From the NCBI GenBank assembly GCA_903905665.1, contig CAIVHJ010000451.1, positions 1 to 11,496 on the forward strand: a DNA stretch of 11,496 nucleotides, written 5' to 3'. Shown piece after piece: positions 6,042-11,496 of this stretch. Numbering within the stretch: position 1 is the first letter of the stretch; each line of letters starts with the position of its first letter. Source of the stretch: an uncultured Phycisphaerales bacterium (GTDB lineage Bacteria; Planctomycetota; Phycisphaerae; UBA1845; CAIVHJ01). Made by a program: the position numbers and the translations under genes. The notes beneath the pieces are model-generated. The model was given only the letters and a program-made list of their open reading frames with translations, did not search any database and was not told where the DNA came from.

Positions 6042-7745
6042 TTACAGGAAGTACGCCTTCAAAACGTATTCGTGCATCATCCGCTCGGTGTTGAAGAACG
6101 AGCCGTTGATGGCGATACAGTGGCGCATGATGTTGAGGTATTTTTCGCGGTCCTGATAGAACAGCTGCAGCGTGACTTTTTCGAGTTTGTCGTAAAGCAA
6201 CGACGCGTCATGAGAGTAATCGCGCGGATCGCGGACGACGCTTTCATTCTTCTGGAAACTATCAATCGCCCATCCGGTGACGCCCTCGATACATCCTTCG
6301 ATCCACCATCCGTCCAGTACGCTCAGGGACGGAATCCCATTGAGCGCCGCCTTCATCCCGCTGGTTCCCGACGCTTCCAGCGGCGGCTGGGGTGTGTTGA
6401 GCCAGATGTCCACTCCCGACACCAGCATCCGGGCGATGTGCATGTCGTAATTCTGCAGATAGACCACCCGCACGTCGTTTTTGAGTTTTCCGGCGGCCTC
6501 AAAAATCCGATGAATCAATTCCTTGCCGCCCTGATCGTGCGGATGGGCTTTGCCGCTGTAGATAACCTGAAACAGCCCCACTTCTTTGGCGATGCGACGC
6601 AAACGATCGATGTCATAAAAAAAGAGGTCAGCCCGTTTGTAGGACGCCGCCCGCCGCGCAAAACCGATCGTGAAAACGTCCACGTCCATTCCCGCGTTGT
6701 AGGTGCGATTCACGTATTGAACGAGCGCGTCTTTGGCCGCGTGGTGCGCCTGCCAGATTTCCAGTTTGGGAATACTCTCGGCGTATCGAAGACTCGTATT
6801 GTCCGACCGCCAACCGGGAATAAACTGATCGAACAACTCCGAAAACGGCTCGGAGACGAATGTCGCCGCATGAACCCCGTTCGTGATCGAATCAATCGTG
6901 TATCGCGCGAACAGATGACTGGATACTTCGGCGTGTTTTTTCGCCACCCCGTTGACGTAATGGCTGAGATTCAGCGCCAAATACGTCATGTTCAAACAAT
7001 CATCCCACTGAAAAATCTCCTTGATCTCCAGAAGTTCCTTGCGTCCCAGCACCGACTGAACCATGTCCAGCGGAAACTGATCGTGGCCTGCCGGAACGGG
7101 TGTATGCGTCGTGAACACGCATTTCTGCCGGACCGCCTCAATCGCTTCCAGCGTGATGGACTTCAACCCTTCCTGCTTCATAAACTCATCGAGCAATTCC
7201 ATCGAGAGCAGAGCGGCGTGTCCCTCGTTCATGTGAAATCGCTCGATCGACTGGTAACCCAGCTCCCGAAGCATCCGCACTCCACCGATGCCCAGAATAA
7301 CTTCCTGACAAAAACGATAAAATTTGTCGCCCCCGTACAGGTAATCCGTCAGCGCCCGATCCCACTCCGTGTTTTCCGGTAAATCGGCGGTCAGCAGATA
7401 CACCGGAACGACGTGACCGCTTTCCCCCACCACGTCTCGTTTCCACACTCCCAGATGTACCGTTCGACCGCATATTTCGACGGTGGTACGGGCGGGCAAC
7501 GGTTCCAGGTAATCTTCGACCACCCAGCGAACCGGTTCTTCCTGTTGCCAACCCTGCTCGTCGAGTTTTTGATAAAAATAACCTTTGCGATGAAGCAACG
7601 TCACCACCACCATCGGCAGCTTCAGATCGGCCGCCGACCGGATGGTATCCCCCGCCAAAACTCCCAACCCCCCGCTGTAGGTGGGAATTTCGGAACTCAG
7701 TCCGATCTCCATCGAGTAATATGCAATTCGTCGATCATCCAGCAT
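6042..7745 (-). CDS. glgP: Alpha-glucan (glycogen) phosphorylase, short bacterial form (GT35)
   Basis: Encodes 567 residues, close to the roughly 600-residue short bacterial/archaeal alpha-glucan phosphorylases and well below the 800-850 of animal or E. coli enzymes. It cleaves terminal alpha-1,4 glucose units of glycogen or maltodextrin with phosphate, giving glucose-1-phosphate in the cytoplasm, with pyridoxal phosphate as cofactor. Visible family features are IAYYSMEIGL (7-16), IPTYSGGLGVLAGD (20-33), RFHMNEGHAAL (169-179), FTTHTPVPAGHD (211-222), GFARRAASYKRA (361-372) and LEASGTSGMKAALNG (456-470), where Lys465 is the expected PLP-binding lysine. The start ATG is preceded by GGGAGGAG (7758-7765), 12 bases upstream, slightly long spacing. 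It is the last gene of the glgB-malQ-glgP series. A promoter candidate in the 223-bp gap before it suggests it can also be transcribed alone. It is convergent with the ATPase gene, and I see no strong terminator in the 89-bp gap. Confidence 0.95.
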   Translation of the reverse strand: MLDDRRIAYYSMEIGLSSEIPTYSGGLGVLAGDTIRSAADLKLPMVVVTLLHRKGYFYQKLDEQGWQQEEPVRWVVEDYLEPLPARTTVEICGRTVHLGVWKRDVVGESGHVVPVYLLTADLPENTEWDRALTDYLYGGDKFYRFCQEVILGIGGVRMLRELGYQSIERFHMNEGHAALLSMELLDEFMKQEGLKSITLEAIEAVRQKCVFTTHTPVPAGHDQFPLDMVQSVLGRKELLEIKEIFQWDDCLNMTYLALNLSHYVNGVAKKHAEVSSHLFARYTIDSITNGVHAATFVSEPFSELFDQFIPGWRSDNTSLRYAESIPKLEIWQAHHAAKDALVQYVNRTYNAGMDVDVFTIGFARRAASYKRADLFFYDIDRLRRIAKEVGLFQVIYSGKAHPHDQGGKELIHRIFEAAGKLKNDVRVVYLQNYDMHIARMLVSGVDIWLNTPQPPLEASGTSGMKAALNGIPSLSVLDGWWIEGCIEGVTGWAIDSFQKNESVVRDPRDYSHDASLLYDKLEKVTLQLFYQDREKYLNIMRHCIAINGSFFNTERMMHEYVLKAYFL

Positions 7746-7901
7746 AAGCCCAGACTACTCCTCCCGATCTGCTTGATATCCATACTTATCGGCAATACCC
7801 CTGCGTCGTCTGCTAATCCGCAATTGATGATTCAACACGACTTTCAGTTTCAGTTCAACCTTACGGCGCCATTCCTCGACCAGTCAGGACCCCGTCAAAG
7901 T

Positions 7902-7934
7902 ATTATATTGTATCACACAAAACAACATTGTCTT
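7902..7934 (-). promoter_or_regulatory. Candidate extended -10 promoter upstream of glgP
   Basis: On the minus strand AAGACA (complement of 7929-7934, four of six -35 consensus bases) is followed after 16 bases by TACAAT (complement of 7907-7912, five of six -10 bases). The -10 is preceded by TGA, forming an extended -10. A perfect TATAAT overlaps just downstream (complement of 7902-7907). The surrounding 85 bases are strikingly AT-rich compared with the flanking genes. Transcription from here would leave a leader of roughly 150 bases before glgP. Confidence 0.45.
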
Positions 7935-7968
7935 AATTCGTTGTAAAATAATAAGTTATGCAAAATCA

Positions 7969-10110
7969 TCAACGACTGATCATGGTTTTTTTGACGATCG
8001 AGGAATGAGGCAGGTCATCAATCGGAACCTTCATGCGACGGCACCAGCTGGGGTACTGATTGGGAAGTGTACCCGGAAGATTAACCGGTTCAGTTTCTCC
8101 AACGAGGTCGTCGAGGGATAAACCGACGAGCGGCGCCGGTGTGCGCGCCAGGAACTGATGCACCGCCGCACAAAGATCGGGATAGGATGGGTGTGCTCCC
8201 TGAAGCAATCCTTCTTCCGACAGACGGCGACACAAGGCCTGGCGTTCGTGATTTCTGGCATTTTGGGCTGATTCGCATTGTTCCGGACTGAACTGACCGA
8301 CTTTTTTTCGCAACTCAAAATCACGGCCCTTCCAATAACCCGCCAAAGGCACCAGATCATGCGTGTTCACCGTCACAAGCGCCCGCGACGAATACTCCGA
8401 GGACGGCTTGAAATTTCCATGCCAATCTCGCTCGAAATACAAGACCCGGCTCGACAGTAATCCCCACTTGGCCATCAATTCGTGAAATCCAGCCGGAACC
8501 GTCCCCAAATCTTCGCCGACGATCACGGCGCCGTGCCGATGACTTTCCAGCGCCAAAATTCCGAGCAAATCGTCAATCGGATAGCGCACGTACGCGCCGG
8601 TGGAACTGGGTTGGCCCACCGGAATCCAGTATTGTCGCAGCAGACCCATCACGTGATCGATTCGCAAGGCCCCCGAATACGCCATCATGCTGCGAAGCAA
8701 TTGAATCCAATAGGCATACCCGGTTTCAAAAAGCCGCCGGGGATGAAGGGGAGGAAGACCCCAGTCCTGACCGGCAGGGCCCAGTGGATCAGGCGGCGCG
8801 CCGATGCTGGCGCCGGTCACAAACAAATCCGGAAACGCCCACGGTTCAAAACCGTCGGGTGAAGAACCCAGCGCCAAATCCTGATACAAACCGATCGGCA
8901 TGCCGTTTTGTTTCGCTTCGGATGCCGCAAGGCCCAACTGGCGATCGAGTTCAAACTGGATATAGCAATGCAGGTCCACTTGTTCGGCATGTTCTCGCCG
9001 GTATGATTCCACACCCGCCGAGTGCGGGTCCTGATAGGGACTAGGCCACGTCCGCCATCCACCTGCCGCGGCGATTCCTTCGCGTTCAAAATGCTCCTCC
9101 AGTTCGCAAAACACGGCAAAATCACGCAAAGAATCTCCCTGCTGGGAACAATATTCGGAGTAGGCCTGACCCCGCAACGTCCGGTGGTCTCGATGGCGCT
9201 CGACGAAGGTTTGGTGCAATGCGATCAGCACCGGCTTCATCAGATCGGAAATGCCCCCGTAATTCACGATCGTGGCGTCACGGAGGGATTGAAGTTTTTG
9301 TCGAAAATCCCCGGACGCCATCATGGACTGGGCCTTCGCACAATCTTCCAACTCCGGAATCGCCGTCACGTCCAGATACAGCACGTTGCGATAAATTCGA
9401 CTGACCGCCCGATAGGGACTGATGTCGTCTCCTCGGTTGCGATGGGCATGAAGCGGATTGACCCCGACAAACCCCGCGCCCGAATCCCTCGCCCACGCCA
9501 TCAATTGTCTTAAATCGGAAAAATTCCCCACGCCCCAGTTGCGTTTGCTCACCACCGTATACAGATTCGTCCACAAACCGACGAGGCGCCGATTCCCGAA
9601 GGCATCGGCCGGGCTGACGCAGGAACCGGGCGTGATGATCAATGACTGCTCTGCCGTGCGCTCCGAGCGACTGGTTCGCAACGTTGCGGTCAATCGGTGA
9701 TAACCCGTTTCCGGCTGAACCGGAAGCGACACGTCGAATTTGCCGCTGCTTTTGCGAAGCGTGACCTGACCCTGAACACGATGAACCTGCCCGGATTCCA
9801 GATTTAAGGTGATGTGCCAGTCGAGAACGCCGGTTTGCCCTTCCGGAACGCGAAACCGAATCGTCGGCGGGCGATCGTGATGTTTCGAAACCACCTGAAC
9901 CGGATCGATCAATCGTTCCTGATCCCGTCGTTCCTTTTCCTGAAGGGACCGCTGAGCCGCTGATTCGGACGAGGCATCCAGCCACATCGCCGCAAGCAAA
10001 AGCTCACGCGTGGGGTCGGATGTCACCCGAACAGCACCGGTGCAATCCACATAATCGGGCAAAATCCCCGCCCGATCCGCCAAGGCACGTAAATGAGGTC
10101 GTTCCACCAT
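7969..10110 (-). CDS. malQ: 4-alpha-glucanotransferase (amylomaltase, GH77)
   Basis: Encodes 713 residues, similar to E. coli MalQ (about 690) and longer than the compact 500-residue Thermus type, because of an N-terminal extension (about 1-165) that looks partly beta-rich. The enzyme transfers alpha-1,4 glucan segments between oligosaccharides, feeding longer chains to phosphorylase. The GH77 barrel starts near VGLWTNLYTVVS (177-188) and continues with NWGVGNFSDL (191-200), VGVNPLHA (215-222), SPYRAVSR (231-238), GLYQDLALG (407-415) and the GAPPD...GQDWGLPP loop (437-454). The catalytic triad is intact: nucleophile Asp485 in RIDHVMGL, acid/base Glu533 in VGEDLGTVP and Asp585 in VNTHD, with spacings close to the Thermus enzyme. 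No clear Shine-Dalgarno site precedes the ATG, so the start is less certain than the family. It lies 178 bp downstream of glgB and 223 bp upstream of glgP on the same strand. Confidence 0.93.
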   Translation of the reverse strand: MVERPHLRALADRAGILPDYVDCTGAVRVTSDPTRELLLAAMWLDASSESAAQRSLQEKERRDQERLIDPVQVVSKHHDRPPTIRFRVPEGQTGVLDWHITLNLESGQVHRVQGQVTLRKSSGKFDVSLPVQPETGYHRLTATLRTSRSERTAEQSLIITPGSCVSPADAFGNRRLVGLWTNLYTVVSKRNWGVGNFSDLRQLMAWARDSGAGFVGVNPLHAHRNRGDDISPYRAVSRIYRNVLYLDVTAIPELEDCAKAQSMMASGDFRQKLQSLRDATIVNYGGISDLMKPVLIALHQTFVERHRDHRTLRGQAYSEYCSQQGDSLRDFAVFCELEEHFEREGIAAAGGWRTWPSPYQDPHSAGVESYRREHAEQVDLHCYIQFELDRQLGLAASEAKQNGMPIGLYQDLALGSSPDGFEPWAFPDLFVTGASIGAPPDPLGPAGQDWGLPPLHPRRLFETGYAYWIQLLRSMMAYSGALRIDHVMGLLRQYWIPVGQPSSTGAYVRYPIDDLLGILALESHRHGAVIVGEDLGTVPAGFHELMAKWGLLSSRVLYFERDWHGNFKPSSEYSSRALVTVNTHDLVPLAGYWKGRDFELRKKVGQFSPEQCESAQNARNHERQALCRRLSEEGLLQGAHPSYPDLCAAVHQFLARTPAPLVGLSLDDLVGETEPVNLPGTLPNQYPSWCRRMKVPIDDLPHSSIVKKTMISR

Positions 10111-10172
10111 AAGATATTCAGAAGTATCGGAAAAACGAAAACAGAATCATCAAGATCGAAAAACAGAAAGTG

Positions 10173-10205
10173 AAAACCTGTTATTCCCACAGGATCACGC
10201 GATCC
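10173..10205 (-). terminator. Weak hairpin(s) with T run between glgB and malQ
   Basis: On the minus strand GGATC-GCGT-GATCC (complement of 10192-10205) forms a five-base-pair hairpin. It overlaps a second one, CCTGT-GGGAATA-ACAGG (complement of 10177-10193), followed by TTTT and more T-rich sequence. It lies about 85-115 bases after the glgB stop and 65 bases before malQ. It could be a weak intrinsic terminator, an attenuating leader or nothing. The two hairpins share two bases, so they cannot both form completely. Confidence 0.3.
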
Positions 10206-10288
10206 GTACCACTGACTTTGGCCCATCCACTCCTCACGCCCCAAAACACATGGAGGCAAGAAAATCAGCAGGCAATTCTTTCCCTGTC

Positions 10289-11496
10289 CTATTCCGTTTT
10301 TTCGTAGATTATGGTGGATAGTGGAGGAAGTGTCAAACAGGCCGATTGCCCAAATCCGTGATAGGCATGATGTTCAGGCTGAATCTCCGAGACGACGGGA
10401 TACCCGCCCCCTTCATAGACTGCGGCATCCGTGTTGAGCCGAAGAACGTACTTACCCACACCGGGAAGGCCGATTCGATAGTGCTCTCTGGGAATCGGGG
10501 TGAGGTTCAACGCCACGATGAGATTTTGACTTTCCCAGTACCGAAGGTAGCAAAGCACCGAATTTTCGTAATCGTCGCAACTGATCCACCGGAACCCGGT
10601 TCCTGCATCGTCCCCTCGCCACAGGCATGGATAGTTTCGGTACACCCGGCCCAAGTCTTCCAGAAGCTTCATCAAACCGACACGGAAGTGATCCTGGGTG
10701 AAATGCCAGTCGAGACTCCGGGCGTAATACCATTCCCACGGAGAAGCGATCTCGCTGCCCATGAACAGCAGTTTTTTGCCGGGTCGGGAATACTGATAGG
10801 CATACAGCGTCCGAAGGTTGGCGAACTGCTGCCACAAGTCCCCCGGCATCTTCGACAAAAGCGAACCCTTGCCGTGCACAACCTCGTCGTGCGACAGGGG
10901 CATGATGAATCTCTCGGTGTGTTCATAGAGCATGGCGAACGTCAGGTCGTTCTGGTGGTATTTGCGATGGACGGGGTCTTTGCTGAAGTACATCAGCGTG
11001 TCGTGCATCCATCCCATATTCCACTTGAACGTGAACCCAAGTCCGCCCTGCGATCTCGGCGCCGTCACGCCGGTCCATGCCGTGGACTCCTCCGCCACAG
11101 TGAAGCAACCCGGGCATTCGTTGTGAACCAGTTCGTTGAAGTTTTGGAGGAACACGAGGGCTTCGACGTTTTCCTTGCCGCCCCACTGATTGGGCAGCCA
11201 GTCGCCGTTTTGCCGGCTGTAGTCGAGATAAATCATCGACGCCACGGCATCAACGCGCAGACCGTCGATGTGAAATTCCCTGAGCCAGAACAACGCATTG
11301 GCCAACAAAAAATTGCAAACCTCATTACGCCCATAGTTAAAAATCAGCGTTCCCCAGTCCGGATGTTCCCCGCGCCGGGGATCGTCGTGTTCATACAACG
11401 CCGTACCGTCGAACCGCCGAAGCGCAAAATCGTCCTTGGGAAAATGCGACGGCACCCAGTCGATGATCACGCCGATGTCGTTCTGGTGACACAGGT
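10289..11496 (-). CDS. glgB: 1,4-alpha-glucan branching enzyme, C-terminal part (GH13; runs off right edge)
   Basis: The last 401 codons are present. The frame stays open to the right edge and the first visible residues, CHQNDIGVIIDWVPSHFPKD, are internal family sequence, so the GTG at 11470 is not the true start. The enzyme makes alpha-1,6 branches in glycogen by cutting and transferring alpha-1,4 chains. Catalytic residues visible are the nucleophile Asp in GLRVDAVAS (codon 11249-11251), the acid/base Glu in FTVAEEST (11090-11092) and the stabilising Asp in PLSHDEVVHGKGSLL (10886-10888). WNMGWMHDTLMYF and SLDWHF are also family hallmarks, and the C-terminal beta domain ends in LPPLSTIIYEKTE. 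Family members are usually about 630-730 residues, so more than 200 residues lie outside the window. The motif commonly written FMGxEF is FMGSEIASPW here, a mild variation. It is the first visible gene of the glucan cluster. Confidence 0.95.
   Translation of the reverse strand, partial: LCHQNDIGVIIDWVPSHFPKDDFALRRFDGTALYEHDDPRRGEHPDWGTLIFNYGRNEVCNFLLANALFWLREFHIDGLRVDAVASMIYLDYSRQNGDWLPNQWGGKENVEALVFLQNFNELVHNECPGCFTVAEESTAWTGVTAPRSQGGLGFTFKWNMGWMHDTLMYFSKDPVHRKYHQNDLTFAMLYEHTERFIMPLSHDEVVHGKGSLLSKMPGDLWQQFANLRTLYAYQYSRPGKKLLFMGSEIASPWEWYYARSLDWHFTQDHFRVGLMKLLEDLGRVYRNYPCLWRGDDAGTGFRWISCDDYENSVLCYLRYWESQNLIVALNLTPIPREHYRIGLPGVGKYVLRLNTDAAVYEGGGYPVVSEIQPEHHAYHGFGQSACLTLPPLSTIIYEKTE

Noticed and set aside
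6072..7382. 436-residue plus-strand open frame opposite glgP
   Set aside because: It mirrors a well-recognised phosphorylase gene in antisense; rich in His/Arg/Val with no family resemblance and no ribosome binding site.
7413..7946. 177-residue plus-strand open frame over the glgP 5' end and leader
   Set aside because: Mostly antisense to glgP and then runs through the AT-rich promoter region; no domain and no start signal.
9278..9985. 235-residue minus-strand open frame within malQ
   Set aside because: Same strand but shifted frame of malQ, low-complexity Gly/Ser/Arg composition.
10023..10259. 78-residue minus-strand open frame overlapping the malQ start
   Set aside because: Overlaps malQ codons in another frame and has no clear ribosome binding site; its hydrophobic look comes from the T-rich leader.

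Overview
The window looks like a piece of chromosome from a free-living, probably Gram-negative bacterium. I base this on ordinary bacterial gene starts (several good Shine-Dalgarno sites, one GTG start), a lipobox lipoprotein and a bacterial-type glycogen enzyme set. Base composition is moderately GC-rich, with AT-rich islands before some genes. Nothing in the window fixes the phylum. The mix of a GspA/ExeA-type ATPase with a giant coiled coil, a short-form glucan phosphorylase and a cobalamin-type radical SAM protein would fit planctomycete-like or candidate-phylum lineages, but that is a guess.

Left part (1-1600), small genes. The N-terminus of a B12-binding radical SAM protein runs off the left edge on the minus strand. 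Next comes a minus-strand cysteine-containing small lipoprotein gene with its own Shine-Dalgarno site, a candidate promoter and an intrinsic terminator. After a 316-bp divergent intergenic region, a plus-strand gene encodes a small membrane-anchored zinc-ribbon protein. A second intergenic stretch holds a nested palindrome that resembles a dispersed REP/MITE-like repeat.

Centre (1597-5952), one very large plus-strand gene. Its protein starts with a complete GspA/ExeA-type AAA ATPase (about 270 residues) and continues into roughly 1,100 residues of Gln/Glu/Arg/Leu-rich, coiled-coil-like sequence. Inside this is an almost perfectly in-register 327-bp (109-codon) tandem duplication. It has no visible membrane segment or peptidoglycan-binding domain. 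This is the least ordinary feature of the window.

Right part (6042-11496), a glycogen / alpha-glucan cluster, all on the minus strand and read in the order glgB (5' end outside the window), malQ, glgP. The branching enzyme makes alpha-1,6 branches, the 4-alpha-glucanotransferase reshuffles linear glucans, and the phosphorylase releases glucose-1-phosphate. All three retain their family's catalytic residues where visible. Gaps of 178 and 223 bp separate the genes. The second gap has an AT-rich promoter candidate, so the genes may be transcribed partly independently. The cluster converges with the ATPase gene, with an 89-bp gap that shows no convincing terminator.

I see no tRNA, rRNA, CRISPR array, IS element or phage gene. 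I did not find a clear multi-gene undescribed system. The best candidate for something new is the ATPase/coiled-coil fusion protein.
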